The notes under the pieces were generated by a model. That model was not told the DNA's origin, did not search any database, and saw nothing but the letters and a program-made list of their open reading frames with translations. Positions 10,801-25,100 of a stretch of DNA of 64,000 nucleotides are shown here, piece after piece; position 1 is the stretch's first letter; each line of letters begins with the position of its first letter. Made by a program: the position numbers and the translations under genes. Origin of the DNA: Acephala macrosclerotiorum (lineage: Eukaryota > Ascomycota > Leotiomycetes > Helotiales > Mollisiaceae); assembly GCA_014904845.1 (NCBI GenBank), contig MU119441.1:5301-69300 (forward strand), read 5' to 3'.

Positions 10801-12201
10801 CTATAACAAGTCGTCCTTACCAAGTAATGCAGCCATTGGATCGTTTGCTGCAACCCTCTTCCTCCGAAACTCTTCCATTTCATCTTCAGTTACTAAGCCC
10901 TTCATCTCCTCTGCAGTCCGCTTCTTGGCAGGCGTGCTTACTACCTTGTCTTTCACTTCCTCTGCTTCCCCGGATGGCCATTCGATGGCCTTTGTAGCCT
11001 TCTCCTCAGCCAGGATACCCCCAGTACGCATCTTGTCCGCTTGCTCGAATGCCTCCTTCCCAGCTTCGCCTGTACAATAGGAGTTCTTGACCATAGAATG
11101 ACAGCAAGAATAACCCCAACGGAAGTTTGACCACCAACTACCCCATACTGATGTGTGGTTGTTAATAAGGATATCCTCAGGATATTTCGACTTTGCCACC
11201 ACCTGAGGAGCTCCTTTGATACGCCCGGATTCGTCGTACTCCACATATCGTTCCGATTCCGTGACCGCAGTATCCCGGAATTTCGAAGCGGTTGGATTGA
11301 CCTCTTCTCCATATCTCTCGAGAAGCATTTTCTTATGTGCTTCTCGTTTGGCTTGCTCTTTCTCCCGCTCCTTCTTCAAGAGAATCTCTCCCGATGTAGG
11401 ATTTGCCTGAAGATGTAACTTCGTATCTCCTCCTTTCTCCTGTGCCTCCCAGGCGTATTTCTGGGCCTTTTCAAATTCCCCAGCATCTCCCGAAGCTCTC
11501 ATGAAGCCTTCTTCTGCCACTAAAGCTGCTGCTGCATCAACCGTTGCTCCACTATCCACCATAGATCTGGTCTTGGGATCATATTTTGCAGAATCAAGAT
11601 CTAAATTCAGTAGATACTTGGCAGTATCTTCTCGTATTCGAAGATTTTTTGCAGCGTTCTTTTGGCCCAGATCGGATTCCTCGACGTACTTCTCACCATC
11701 CTCGCCGTCTTCGTCATCTCCATCCTTCTGCTCGGCTTGAGCTTGTTTCTTCAGCTCTTCCAGTTGCGAATATTCATCGACTACGGTCTTGTACTCCTTC
11801 GGATCATAGCCATTCCATCGATCCCTCTTTGCATCCCAACCTAAGCTCACGTCTTGAACGACCTCGTCCGCTTGTATATCCTTGCCAGTCCATCTCGCGC
11901 CTTTTGCTCTTGGCCGGCTTAAACATTCCTTGGTCTTGTGGGTTATAGCACCACAATTCTCGCATGCGCCCTTGCGAAATTTTGTAGTAGCAGGGCCAAG
12001 CTTCTTTCCTCGATCGTACCATTTCGACTGATCGGACTGAGCTGCCTTCTGTAAACGTTGATGCTCGAGATAGTCGTTTTGGTCGTCATCTCCAATATAG
12101 AAAGGCTTCTTCGAGATGAAGGACGGGATGTACTCGTTCGCCTCCTTGCTTGCTGCAGAGGGCGCATTTGGCTTATTTGGTTGTGCACCTGGCGGTGGCA
12201 T
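10801..12201 (-). CDS. SLU7: Pre-mRNA-splicing factor SLU7
   Basis: One intronless frame of 466 residues. The CCHC zinc knuckle [14 protein letters not shown] near residue 80 and the segment [11 protein letters not shown] identify SLU7. So do the block around YDPKEYK (near residue 130) and the C-terminal [16 protein letters not shown] followed by [21 protein letters not shown]7 is the second-step splicing factor that helps dock the 3' splice site in the spliceosome. The N-terminus ([12 protein letters not shown]) is also typical. The gene is divergent from REV3, with 226 bp between the two start codons. The lack of introns contrasts with its neighbours but is seen in other fungal SLU7 genes. 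Confidence 0.95.
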   Translation of the reverse strand: MPPPGAQPNKPNAPSAASKEANEYIPSFISKKPFYIGDDDQNDYLEHQRLQKAAQSDQSKWYDRGKKLGPATTKFRKGACENCGAITHKTKECLSRPRAKGARWTGKDIQADEVVQDVSLGWDAKRDRWNGYDPKEYKTVVDEYSQLEELKKQAQAEQKDGDDEDGEDGEKYVEESDLGQKNAAKNLRIREDTAKYLLNLDLDSAKYDPKTRSMVDSGATVDAAAALVAEEGFMRASGDAGEFEKAQKYAWEAQEKGGDTKLHLQANPTSGEILLKKEREKEQAKREAHKKMLLERYGEEVNPTASKFRDTAVTESERYVEYDESGRIKGAPQVVAKSKYPEDILINNHTSVWGSWWSNFRWGYSCCHSMVKNSYCTGEAGKEAFEQADKMRTGGILAEEKATKAIEWPSGEAEEVKDKVVSTPAKKRTAEEMKGLVTEDEMEEFRRKRVAANDPMAALLGKDDLL

Positions 12202-12427
12202 TTTCGCTGTTGTTGAAATGACAAAAGTCTGGGCAAGAAAGCTGCTTCTTGAAGGGAGTGGCGCTCGGCTTTTCAGCCTTATATATGATCACATGATACA
12301 GGTTCCATCTTGTATCTCGATTTCAGCGCGTCATGAAAACAACAACACCATGAACGAGATGCGACACGACAATGGCTTCTCCTTTCGATGATCTTCCCGG
12401 GCCTCCAGATTAACTCATACTGTCAGA
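12202..12427. promoter_or_regulatory. Short bidirectional promoter, SLU7 / REV3
   Basis: Only 226 bp separate the divergent start codons. A TATATATGATCACATGAT stretch lies at about 12280-12297. Individual control elements cannot be assigned. Confidence 0.45.
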
Positions 12428-15400
12428 ATGGATCTCTTTCGTCTCAGACTAAACAACATTGATCATTACCAGTCGACGCTAACGCGATTCGACCCTCTCC
12501 TTCGCAACAATGTTAAGCCTTCACAATTACAGAAGGAGCCAAAGGTGCCCGTCATCAGGGTATTTGGTGCAACTGAGACTGGCCAGAAGGTCTGCGCTCA
12601 CATTCACGGCGCGTTCCCATACCTGTACATAGAGTATACTGGAAGTCTCACTCCAGATGACGGTAATTCAAACTCAACGACCAGTCGTTCGAATTCTGAC
12701 AGGCTTCAGTGGGCGCTTATATTCATCGTCTTCATCTTTCCATTGACTTTGCCCTCGCTGTCAGCTATCGCCGTAACACCCACGATGGGAACGCCAAATT
12801 CGTTGCACGCATTACTTTGGTCAAGGGCACTCCGTTCTATGGATTCCATGTTGGGTATCGCTATTATCTCAAGATATACATGCTAAACCCTATGGTCATG
12901 ACGCGTCTGTCAGATCTTCTCCGTCAAGGCGTCGTGATGAAGAAGGTCTTCCAGCCTTATGAAGCCCATCTTCAGTATCTCTTGCAATGGATGGCTGACT
13001 ATAACTTGTATGGCTGCGGCTTTGTCGATTCAAAGATAGTCAACTTCCGAAGTCCTGTGCCGCAATTAGATGAGATGGATGACCTTTCTCATCTATGGCA
13101 TGACCGATCGATTCCCAAAGAACTCGTCACGGATGAGGCAACCTTGCCAAGAGTCAGCCATTGTGCAATCGAGGTGGATATTTGTGTGCAAAACATCCTG
13201 AATAGACTAGATATCAAGACAAGGCCCCTCCATCATGATTTTATTGAACGCTTAAATCCTCTGGCGCCTCACGAAAAGCTCGTCCACAGTATGGCTGGGC
13301 TATGGAGAGACGAGACTCGTCGACGGAAATCACGGATGTCAAACCCAGATCCTGGCAGCAGCCCTTTCCCAGCAGAGGTTATGGTTTCTATGTCAGCAGA
13401 CCCTAGGAATTCTCAGAGGGGTGGATGGATCCATGAGGAAGAATATCGCGAGAGGATACAAGCTCTCATCATTGAGGAGAGGGACAAAAGCGACGGTGCT
13501 AGGTTATCATTCAACAACTTTGTCAAACCCACAGCTTTTGATTCCTCTGTCCGGACCAGCCTAGAATCTGTTGAAGATCTCTATCCAGAAAATCTTCGAC
13601 TGTCACTGGGTATAGCTCCTGGCAGCACTATTGGAGTCGTGAACTATGATGTGGACGATGCAGATGGAACAGAAGTGGATGAGAATAGGATACTGGGTCT
13701 CGTTGGAGGCGACGAAGACGAAGCTCAATATGATTCTGATGAAGATGTGATGCGAGAGATTGAGCATTCGCAGAGAAAGAAAGCGGACAAAATGGAAGAG
13801 CAACATCTAGACTCTGCTTATGTCCAGAAGCCAGAACACGATATCGACGATGAACTTCGGCCTGGAGGCGAGCATTATGACGATCAGTTTCTGGATCCCA
13901 AGGGTGCCCTAGATGACGGTGATTTGGACACTTCCAATAGCGCTATGCAAAGCGCTGAAGATTCGCTCGATGGGTTGCAGCAGCTTCCCACATCGGTCAC
14001 AGAGCCAGAGATTTCACCTCGTCGAACTTCACACATTTCTGGGAGCTTTTCTAGACATAGTCACAAACGCGTGATATCAGTTGGGAATCTTGTTGAGGTC
14101 TCAAGCAAACGTCAGAGACTATCTTTCACACCCGAAGATGGCAATCCCAATGCTGGGTCCGCTCCAACAGATGGATCTTACGGCGCAGCCTCTCATCACG
14201 AGGCACAGGTCGGTACTATGTCTCATCTGAACTCTGCGGACCTTGCAAGCCCGGCAAGATATAAGACAAGAGCACCAACTGCAAATACTCTTCGTGCCAA
14301 ATCGGTCTCGACAGGTAGAAAGTCCTCTCAAGAGTCTCTGAAAGGTGTTCAGTTGCCACTGACCCAGCCTCTGCCATTTCCCGTTAGCAAGGATCCTCAT
14401 GATCCAGCCATGGCACTGAGACTGAGCCAGAAGAGTGCTTCGCAGCCTAGCCAGAACGAGGTGGAAAAAAAAGTCTCATTCGAGCCTTGCTTGCCTTCCT
14501 CGAAGGCAAATACTGCACACTTGAATTCACATAGCTCAGCCGTCCGACCAAGCTCAGATACCCAGTCCAGCCTTCTGGCATCAGTCCTCGCTAACATGAA
14601 CTACGACTTCTCAAAGCTTAGCTGCGGAATTACCTTGCTACTTGGCGAACCGCCCCCATCCAAATTTTCTGTGACGTCGACTTTGCAGGATTTCAATCTA
14701 CCTGCAGTCATCTATCAAGACGCATTTTACAACAACGAAGCTGATGTCCCGGAGCGTGCTAGGGAGTGGGCCGGAAGAGAATTCAGATTAGAGAGTTTGA
14801 CAGTCCCTTTCCTCCCTGAGTTTGACCCTACCGGAACATCCGAAGTGGCTTTTGGCGAGAAGCCCAGCGCACTCCCAGACAAAATCAAGGAGGACAAAAT
14901 CTACCAATGGCAACGGCGACATTGCACTCTACGCAGTTGGGTCATTGCAGACACTCCTCCGACTTATTCTGAAGTCGCGGAATGGTCTGGTAATGAGATT
15001 GAAAAACGTTTACAAGCAGTCTCAAAACGCAATTCTCGCATTCGTGCTGTTGCAAGTCCTCGACCTCGGACAAAACTATCCCAGATCGAGGGTCCAACTC
15101 AGAAAAACAAGCATGGCTTCAAGTACACTCAAAATCAGAAGACCACTGGTGTCAAACATGAAGCACAGTACATGAGCACTATGAGCTTAGAAATTCATGT
15201 CAATACTAGGGGTAATTTTGTGCCGAACCCAGAAGAAGACGAAGTACAGTGTCTTTTCTGGTGCTTGCAGTCCGACGAGGCTGGTATTGACAGCAACGGT
15301 ATCACGGAAGGCTCTCACATCGGTGTCGTTGTTCTATCAAACGAAAGTGCTTTGCCACATAAGATTGCGAAGCAAGTAGCTGTGGAGGTTCAGGAAGAAT

Positions 15401-17721
15401 CCTCCGAACTGGATCTCATCATTCGAATGGTGGAGATTGTACGAAATCATGATCCAGATATCTTGACGGGATACGAAGTGCATGGCGGCTCGTGGGGTTA
15501 TCTCATCGAGCGTGCGAGGCTGAAATATGAATACAACCTTTGTGACGAGTTTTCGCGTATGAAAGCTCAGTCTCACGGAAGATTTGGAAAGGATAACGAC
15601 AAATGGGGATTCAATAACACGTCAACAATTCGTATAACTGGCAGGCATATGATCAACATATGGCGTGCCATGCGGAGCGAGTTGAACCTGCTTCAATACA
15701 CGATGGAGAATATCGTATTCCATCTCTTACACCAGCGAATTCCTCACTTCACCTGGGCAGATTTGACCCGGTGGTACACAAGTGACAAGCCATGGGATCT
15801 GGCAAAGGTTGTCAACTACTACATTTTGAGAGTCCAACTTGATCTGGCGATCCTTGAGCAGAACGAGCTCATTCCCAGAACCAGCGAGCAGGCACGTCTT
15901 CTAGGGGTCGACTTCTTTTCGGTCTTCTCCCGCGGATCTCAATTCAAGGTTGAATCCCTGATGTTTAGGATTGCAAAACCCGAGAACTTCCTTTTGGTGT
16001 CACCGAGCAGAAAGCAAGTCGGAGGTCAGAATGCTCTGGAATGTCTGCCCTTGGTCATGGAGCCCCAAAGCGCGTTTTATAACAGCCCTTTACTGGTGCT
16101 CGACTTTCAGAGCCTGTACCCTAGCGTGATGATCGCTTACAACTATTGCTACTCGACTTTCTTGGGCCGAGTCGTCAACTGGCGAGGAACAAACAAGATG
16201 GGCTTCACAGAATTTAAGAGACAGCAAAGACTGCTCGAGCTCTTGGAGGATCACATAAATATAGCGCCAAACGGAATAATGTACGCGAAGCCAGAAATTC
16301 GGAAATCGCTCCTGGCGAAGATGCTGGGTGAAATTCTCGAGACTCGAGTCATGGTCAAGAGTGGCATGAAAGTTGATAAGGATGACAAGGCACTTCAACG
16401 CCTACTCAACAACAGACAACTAGCGCTCAAACTCATCGCTAATGTCACTTATGGCTACACGTCTGCCTCTTTCTCGGGACGAATGCCATGCTCAGAAATT
16501 GCAGACAGCATCGTTCAAACTGGTCGCGAGACGCTCGAGAAAGCTATTGCGCTGATTCATTCTGTCAAACGATGGGGAGCTGAGGTAGTGTATGGAGATA
16601 CTGACAGCTTATTCGTTTATCTCAAGGGTCGAACCAAGGACCAGGCCTTTGACATAGGCGAAGAGATCGCGAAAACTGTCACAAACATGAATCCTCGGCC
16701 AGTGAAGCTGAAATTTGAGAAAGTTTATCTCCCCTGTGTCCTTCTTGCAAAGAAGCGATACGTGGGATTCAAATACGAAAGTCGTAACCAAACTGAGCCG
16801 GACTTCGACGCAAAAGGCATCGAAACTGTTCGTCGTGATGGCACCCCGGCCGAGCAGAAAATTGAGGAGAAGGCTTTGAAAATTCTGTTTCGAACTTCTG
16901 ATTTGAGTCAGGTCAAAGAATATTTCCAGCAGCAGTGCGAGAAGATCATGAAAGGGTCCGTTTCCGTTCAGGACTTTTGCTTTGCGCGCGAAGTCAAGCT
17001 AGGAACGTACAGCGATAAAGGTCCACCTCCGCCTGGAGCCCTCATCAGTACGAAGCGCATGCTCGAAGATGCTCGAGCAGAGCCCCAGTATGGCGAGCGC
17101 GTTCCTTATGTTGTCATCACTGGGGCCCCTGGGGCCCGTTTGATTGACAGGTGTGTAGCACCCGAGGAACTCTTAGAGAATGACCATAGTGAACTCGATG
17201 CAGAGTACTATATCTCCAAGAATCTCATCCCTCCACTTGAGCGGATCTTCAACCTTGTCGGGGCTAATGTTCGAGGTTGGTACGATGAAATGCCAAAAGT
17301 ACAGCGTATTCGTCGGATTGATGCAAATCTACAATTCCAGGGACAGTCGAAAGAGCTGGCCATCAGCAGAAAGACCTTAGAATCATACATGAAGTCTTCT
17401 TCATGCCTAGTGTGCAAAGAGAAGCTCGAATTGGAAGGTCCGATCTGTTCAAACTGTTTGGCTGACAAGCCGATGTCTCTGCTCACCTTGCAGAAGAAAC
17501 TCAACGACGAAGAGAGGATGTTCATAGGCTTGCAGAAGGTCTGTCAGAGCTGCTCAGGAATGTCGCCTCTGGAGGATGTAAGATGTGATAGTAAGGACTG
17601 CCCTGTTTTCTACACAAGGACAAGACAGAAAGCACGGTTGAATACGGAGAAGGCTATTGTCGAGCCCGTGATGAAGGAGTTGTCGGGTCTTATTGTAGAT
17701 ATGCATGATCTGGACTGGTAG
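12428..17721 (+). CDS. REV3: DNA polymerase zeta catalytic subunit REV3
   Basis: Exons 12428-12662 and 12710-17721 (47-nt phase-1 intron; the acceptor CTTCAG at 12709 keeps frame) give 1748 residues. The N-terminus (FRLRLNNIDHY, YLYIEYTGSL, LHLSIDFALAVSYRRN) is the B-family REV3 type. A long low-complexity region follows (about residues 330-640). Catalytic motifs are intact: DFQSLYPSVMIAYNYCYST (Asp1210), QLALKLIANVTYGYTSASF, and YGDTDSLF (Asp1375, Asp1377). Two C-terminal cysteine motifs are complete: C1644/C1647/C1658/C1661 (zinc) and C1690/C1693/C1704/C1709 (iron-sulphur, binding the accessory subunits). The enzyme extends primers past DNA lesions in translesion synthesis. Nothing suggests loss of function. 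Confidence 0.96.
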
Positions 17722-18442
17722 GTAAGGATTGGCGATGGCGTTGGATAAGGTTAATTGCATAGCGACGGCGCATGAACAAGGCATCTCTCACTTGAGATGA
17801 TTAGGACTGGCGTTAGCTGTTGGACAGCAAGGAGATTAAGGGTACCAGTGATAGAATCATAATGAACGAAAGACTGCTCACCCTGGCTTCGAGCTCCTTT
17901 TGCCACTGCTAGAGAAATATATTCTTCCTAAATTCTTCAAGGACTCACAGCACTTGTTGAAAAGACACCGAATGACGACGCGCGAGTAGCCCCCGAAATC
18001 CATGAATTCCTCCTCGTGCCTCTCTCAATGCCTGCCGCCCGCTGAACAAGGCTTCGACGCCAAGAATTTGCGAGGTTGACCGCAATGTCGGGGAACCGTT
18101 GAGAGACTGGTTTGTGCGACTAGTTTATGCAATATATGGTTCATCGTGCCAAATTGTCCTCTCACAATCGATTTTATGATGCAGACTATTGGGCCTCTCA
18201 AAGGCCAAGATGTCGCAACGTGTGTGGTGCAGATAGGCGAGTCAAAAGTTGGTTTCAGCCACATTAACGAAGCACCAGCCACACTTCCTACAATGCAATA
18301 CTGGACCGCCACTTGCCATCAGCCTTGACAGCCTTGGAAGCTTCCCTCACCCTCTCAAGCTCAAGCTGGCCTTAACCGGATTTCTTGCGCTACGTGCAGA
18401 TACCTGCACCGCAGTGCTCCATCTTCGTGCCCCAATGTCACA
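17722..18442. promoter_or_regulatory. Intergenic region, REV3 3' end and promoter of the SMP gene
   Basis: 721 bp between two plus-strand genes. No further gene, repeat or clear control element is visible. Confidence 0.4.
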
Positions 18443-21329
18443 ATGGGCGGGTTGCTAGGTTTCCTCTTCATCTATGTTCTTGGTGGCTTAACGTTCATTC
18501 CGCTGCTCATAGCAGCTGTTCTTATGCACGCTTACCTTACATTTCCAATCCACGATGATACAGCTTATCGGGATCATAAAGTCGAGTCCATCATACAGCC
18601 TGGAGACGATGTCGATGCTATCAAGCGCGTACAGCAGACTTTGGGAGAGAAATATCAGCCACGAGATGGCCACGAATCTGAGGTGTTTGCTGGCTGGTTC
18701 GCAGTCAGTCGAGAATATACTGCTGGTGGCTTGAATGGAAAGCCACCAGAGAGAGTTACGCCCATAGGTTCCACGACTGTCTCTGCCCCAAGTCCTAGTG
18801 TATACCAGAGCATGTACCGGAGCATCTTCGAGAGAAAGCCATCCAACAGCCCAATCGAGAACAAAAGTAATGGCAAGCCGCCGAAGAGGGGCAATAATGT
18901 ATTCTACGTCGTTCTCAGGTAAGCTCTTAACGTGCGTCTTTCTTGGAGAACAGTCGCTAAAGCTCTGTAGACATGGACACTTGATGCTTTTTGACGATGA
19001 TGAGCAAATCGAAGTCCGACATGTCGTCAGCCTGGCGCATCACAAGGTTTCCATATATTCGGGAGGAGACGAAACGCCTGAAGGAGAGCTATTCATAAAG
19101 AGGAATTCCATCTGCCTCTCGAGAAGGACGGATGCCGGGGAATTAACACCAGACGGCAAAGCATCGAAACCATTCTTCTTCTTCTCGGAGAGCTGTTCAG
19201 AGAAGGAGGATTTCTACTTTGCCTTACTGCGAAACCAGGAAAGGAAACTCGAGGCTGCGTACAACCCTCCTGTGCCGCTGCACTACGATGTGAAGGACAT
19301 TATAACATTGGTTCAAAAGCTACATTCATCGGAGGAGCAGCTGCAGACAAGGTGGATGAATGCTGTGATAGGGCGGATATTCCTCGCATTGTACAAAACA
19401 TCGGAAGTCGAGGATTTCATAAGAGCCAAGATTACGAAGAAGATCTCGAGAGTAAAGACGCCTTCTTTCCTGTCCAAGATTTCGTTAAGGAATGTTGATA
19501 TGGGAGAAGCCGCTCCAGTCTTCACCAATCCGAGGCTCAAAGACTTGACAGTGGATGGAGAATTGGTCGTAGAGGCGGACATGCGATACTCGGGGAATTT
19601 CCGACTCGAGGTCGCAACAACAGCTCGTATAGAGCTTGGCTCACGATTCAAAGCCAGGGAGGTCAATCTTCTCCTAGCCGTGGTCTTGAAGAGGATTGAA
19701 GGCCACGTTATGATTCGCATCAAGCCGCCGCCGTCCAATCGGATCTGGTTCACTTTCTCGGCCATGCCAAAAATTGATATGACTATCGAACCAATCATTA
19801 GTGCAAGGCAGATCACTTATACTCTGATTCTACGCCAAATTGAAAATCGGATCAAGGAGGTTGTGGCAGAGAGTCTTGTGTCTCCTAATTGGGATGATGT
19901 TCCGTTCTATAACACTGAGCATAAAGTATGGAGAGGAGGTACTTGGGCCGAGGGGACTTCGACACACCAACCTCTGGATCCAGAGACTGCAGCCGCCCAA
20001 GACGGTGATGTTGATGAAGTGGGCCATCTAGAGGCGGAAAATGACGAGGCAATCCTGGATCTGCCGCCAGTTGAAAAGAGCATAACGGCGCCGCTGATCG
20101 ATCCAGCAATCCCCAGTACTGCTTATGCTCGCAAGGGGGCCAAATCTGCGATCAATCTCGCTCATTCGAAGTCCTCTGCGTCATCCACAAGCGTAGAGAC
20201 CCGATCATCTGCGCCGGAAAAGCCAAGAGCGTTGAGGTCAGGCTCTTTCGCGAGTGCATCTTCTCCTATTGTCAGTACTGATGTCACACATGCGGACGCC
20301 TTCAAAAGCTCTACGCCACCAGAGCATAGTCATGCAATGGCTGCGATCTCAGCTCTATCCCAGACAGCCTCTCCTATCTCAACTCCCATCGGTTCACCTT
20401 CGGTTCCCTCAAGGATTGAGAAACTTGGTAGCCTGTCATCAATATCGTCAAGAGAGTCAGCAAATTCGGAGGGAGAGAAGGATATACAAGGCGAACTGAC
20501 GCCACAAGCTTCGCTGAACTATACGGATATCTTTTTGAATTCAGACCCAAGTTCTTATCTACCGAGTCCAGCAAGCATGAGTAATGCCTCGCTCAAGCCC
20601 GAAGCCCCCTCGATCAGGTCTTTTGGGTCTCTTGGGCGTGATCCTCGTCGGGAAAACTCATCATCATCGTCTGGGAAATCTACGACTTCAGAGAACAAGC
20701 GTTTGTCTCTGGCAGCTGTTAGCAACGCAGCTGCGACAGCTAAAAAATGGGGATGGAACGCACTGCAGCGTCATGCAGAGCAGAAACCGGAAGGAGTGAC
20801 AGAAGATGTGCCATCTCGGCCACTGGTAATGGGGCGTGGACAACCTCTTCCTCCCCCCGGCGTGCCGCTTCCCCGACCTTCTAAAACAAATCCTATTGCT
20901 GTTCCCAAACGAAAGCCAATAGCTCCTCCGTCCTTACCTGCAAGGCGCAAGGACTCGGCTGATTTAAATAGCTCAACAAGCCATTTGCCTCAACACATAC
21001 CACCTCCTCTACCCAAGCGACGAAGCCGCGAGGAAGAGCTTGGCCAAGAGGAACCTGTAGATGATGGTTTGTTAGTGGTGGCAGCCCCTTCCGCTGATTC
21101 GGAACCTACAACTCCCATGAGCGAGCATACACCAAGTTATCTCCCACCTTGGGTCGACGACGTGGACGAGAATGAAGAAGAGATTGGTCCTACATCACGT
21201 CCAGTGCCTAAACCTAAGCCAGAGCCAATTCCTCCTCGCCTTCCAAAAAGACGGCCACCCCACCGCGTGATGTCTACCAGTCCCGAAGAGGATAGCCACA
21301 AGTTACCTTCGGTACGACCCCCTACATGA
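18443..21329 (+). CDS. NVJ2: SMP/PH-domain lipid-transfer protein (Nvj2/TEX2-like)
   Basis: Exons 18443-18918 and 18971-21329 (phase 2, donor GTAAGC) give 944 residues. An N-terminal membrane segment (about residues 4-30, GFLFIYVLGGLTFIPLLIAA) anchors it. A PH-like region follows (VFYVVLRHGHLMLFDDDEQ, about 150-265). The SMP domain (about 280-480) includes WMNAVIGRIFLALYKT and the block ending FSAMPKIDMTIEPIISAR. The C-terminal half is Ser/Pro-rich and disordered, with proline clusters such as PLPRPSKTNP. Yeast Nvj2 and human TEX2 share this order and move lipids (ceramide for Nvj2) at ER contact sites. The fungal MAT flank often has this gene, annotated as a PH-domain protein, between REV3 and SLA2. 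Activity here is inferred from the family. Confidence 0.85.
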
Positions 21330-22133
21330 TGTTCCTTAGCTTACCGCATCGCTCGCTAACCATATCAAGTGGATGGCTGCTCAAGAGGAAGAAGCACGAG
21401 CAAAGAGTGCATTCGTCGACGAGGATAGCGGGCTGTGATGGAACGTGCAAAACCACGGGATATGTATATGACTGCCACGAGATTAGGGGTTATTCGGTTT
21501 TGAATGGTAGGAAATAAGTATATAACGGTAACAGGCATTGGGCTGGCGCTGGCTTTGGCGGCATCACGGTGTTACAGGGTGTCGGGCAGCATACAACTCG
21601 TAGAGGCGTACTTTGGAAATTGTACGTACGAGACCAGATTATGTATAGAATAAATGAGGATTGGAGTGATTCAATGACTACCATATACCCTTTTGGGAGT
21701 CTTGTCTTCCTTTGGTGTTCATAATATATGACTCTGATGATAAAATTTCCGACTTCACTCACTACCCATTATCAATGAGCTTCATGAAACTTTTTACTTG
21801 TTTCCAGGCGGTACCATTCACGCAGGAGTAGCTGGATGCACTCGTGACATCGAAATCAATTGTTACCCCGACTGGCATGATCTCCTTCTCGCTTAACCAA
21901 AACTTTCCCTTCTTGGAGCATGGTTTCGCCCAGGCATTATTCTTGCAGCCTAACGCCCGCCACACACCCATTACGCAGCTTGCTCGCTAGTGTAAGAGAC
22001 GAGGCCGACAAGACCAGGACGTCGAACCTCACAAGAACAGACCCACCCCTCTGCCACCTTTGTATCTACATTCCTTTCGCTTTTGATTTTTGCGCCTCTC
22101 TTTTCCCTGCATCTGCGGTGCGCATAGAACAGA
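21330..22133. promoter_or_regulatory. Intergenic region with SLA2 promoter
   Basis: 804 bp between the SMP gene and SLA2. Small frames occur on both strands but show no family signature. A CT-rich leader (about 22070-22110) precedes the SLA2 start. Confidence 0.4.
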
Positions 22134-25100
22134 ATGGCTCTCTCATATGCGCCCGGCAGGCATATCGACCACACCAAGTGTGTTCTCAAGCTCTTCCCAA
22201 GCTCATGCCCGCCTCCTGTTGCTTTCCAGCTGCTAATTACCGCCTCCTAGGTCCGAAGCTGAACTCGCGATTAATATTCGAAAAGCGACGAGTATCGAAG
22301 AGACTGCCCCAAAGCGCAAGCATGTTCGGAGCTGTATTGTCTATACATGGGACCACAAGTCCTCGGGGGCCTTCTGGGCCGGAATGAAAGTGTGAGCAAA
22401 CCCCCTCACCGGTGCATCTGTCATGAAAGCCGGCATCTCCATACAACCAGCTTGCCCGACTCCAAGACTCCGGCGAAGAGGCAGCGCCCTGATGCCCGGA
22501 TGAGACCATAGCTGACATTGAGATGAACGATACAGACAACCCATTCTTGCCGATGAGGTCCAAACTTTCAAGGCTCTGATCACGGTCCATAAGGTGCTCC
22601 AAGAAGGACATCCATCGACTCTGCGAGAAGCAATGGCGAATCAGAACTGGATTGATAGTCTGAACAGGGGAATGGCTGGTGAAGGACTGCGGGGGTACGG
22701 ACCATTGATCAAGGAATATGTGAATTTCTTATTGGCAAAACTATCCTTTCACGCCCAGCATCCAGACTTCAATGGCACCTTCGAATACGAGGAATACATT
22801 AGCTTGAAAGGAATTAATGATCCCAACGAAGGCTACGAGACCATTTCCGATTTGATGGCGTTGCAGGACAGGATAGAGCAGTTCCAGAAGTTAATCTTCT
22901 CCCATTTCCGCAGCGGGGGCAATAATGAATGCAGAATATCGGCGTTGGTGCCATTGGTACAGGAAAGCTATGGCATCTACAAGTTCATTACGAGCATGTT
23001 ACGTGCTATGCATACAAGTAGGTCACTACTTTGGGTCTAGTAATGTTCCCTCTAACAGCTGACAGCAACTGGTGACGACGATGCCTTGGAACCCCTGAGA
23101 GGACGCTACGACGCTCAGCACTATCGTCTTGTGAAGTTCTACTACGAGTGCTCCAATCTCCGATACCTAACAAGCTTAATTACGGTCCCAAAACTCCCAC
23201 AAGAACCACCAAACCTCCTCTCAGAAGATGATGCTGCTCCCCGTCTGCCAGAACGTCCGAAGCAAGAGATTGAGAGACAGATCACCCCTCCTCCAGCTCC
23301 GAAACCAGAAGAGCCAGATGATATCAGCGAATTCTGGAAGAATGAACAAGCTCGTCAGAACAGAGAATATGAGGAGCAACAGCGAGTACTAGAAGAGCGA
23401 CAGGCGCAACAGCTTTATGCTCAGCAGCAAGCAGCCCTTCAAGCACAACGTGACTTTGAGGAGCAGCAGCGACAATTGGCTGAGCAACAGCGGAGGGAGC
23501 AAGAGGCTCTGTTGGCTCAGCAATTCCAGCAACAAACCCAGGGACGTATGGCACAGTTGGAGCAGGAAAACTTTGATGCGAGAGCACAGTATGCTCGGGA
23601 TCAGTTGATGCTCCAGCAGTATGACCAGAAGATCAAAGCGCTGGAGGGTGAACTTGCTCAGCTACAGAATAGCTATGGTCAACAGATTGGCAGCAAGGAC
23701 GATCAAATTCGAGCTCTTCAAGAACAAGTCAACACCTGGCGGACAAAATACGAAGCTCTAGCAAAATTGTACTCCCAACTGCGTCACGAGCATTTGGATC
23801 TCTTGCAAAAGTTCAAGAGTGTCCAGCTGAAGGCTGCCTCTGCTCAAGAAGCCATCGACAAACGAGAAAAGCTCGAGAGGGAGATCAAGACCAAAAACCT
23901 TGAGCTAGCCGACATGATACGAGAAAGAGACAGGGCTTTGCACGAGAAAGATCGTCTCACCGGTGGCAACCGAGAAGAAGTCGAGAAGCTCAAAAGAGAA
24001 TTGAGAATGGCTCTCGATAGAGCTGACAGCCTGGAGAGAAGTAAAGGCAATGAGCTCTCCTCCATGCTTTCAAAATACAACCGCGAGATGGCAGATCTAG
24101 AGGAAGCTTTGCGGAAGAAATCGCGTGCCCTGGAGGATGTGCATGCAAAGTACAGCGAAGGTGGCTCGGATGCTGAGCGTTTGTTGAGAGAGAAGGAGGA
24201 TGAACTCGAGGTCTACAAACAAAGTTTGGATGACACACTTATAAAGCTCAACGAACTGGAATTGTCGAAAGGTGCGACAGACCAGGCTTTGGACGGCGAG
24301 ATTGACGCTATGCTGTTGTCAAATATTGGCAAGATCAACGACATTATCGATTCCGTCCTCCAGAGCGGTGTTCAGCGAGTTGATGATGCACTCTACGAGC
24401 TCGACTCCTCCATGCAAGCTGGTAATCAGAATGCTACTCCATCATATGTCCTCTCACAGATTGAGAAGGCTTCTTCCAGCGCAATGGAATTCGCAACTTC
24501 CTTCAACAACTTCATTGCGGACGGACCAAACAGTAGCCATGCGGAGATTATACGCACAATCAATGTCTTCGCCAGCTCAATTGCAGACGTCCTGAGCAAT
24601 ACCAAGGGTCTCACAAGACTGGCGACCGATGATAAGAAGGCAGATCAGCTCGTGAATGGTGCACGGCAGTCGGCGCTGTCAACTGTCAAGTTCTTTCGAG
24701 GTCTACAAAGCTTCAGACTTGATGGCATGGATCCTATGCAGAAGACGGATGTTGTTATCAATAGCAACAACGAGGTCTTGATGAATTTGCAAAAACTTAG
24801 CAAGCTTGCCGACTCCTTCGCTCCCAACAGTGGGAAGTTAGCTGCCAACAAGGGTGATCTGGGCGATCTTGTTGACAACGAGCTGAATAAGGCTGCTGAT
24901 GCGATCAACGCTGCCGCTGAAAGGCTTGCCAAGCTCAAGTCAAAGCCCAAGGACGGCTACTCGACATACGAGCTCCGCATCCACGATTCCATCCTTGACG
25001 CTGCTATTGCTGTGACCAACGCCATTGCCAGATTGATCAAAGCAGCAACGGTGACTCAGCAAGAGATTGTTCAGGCTGGCAAGGGCACGTCGTCCAAGAG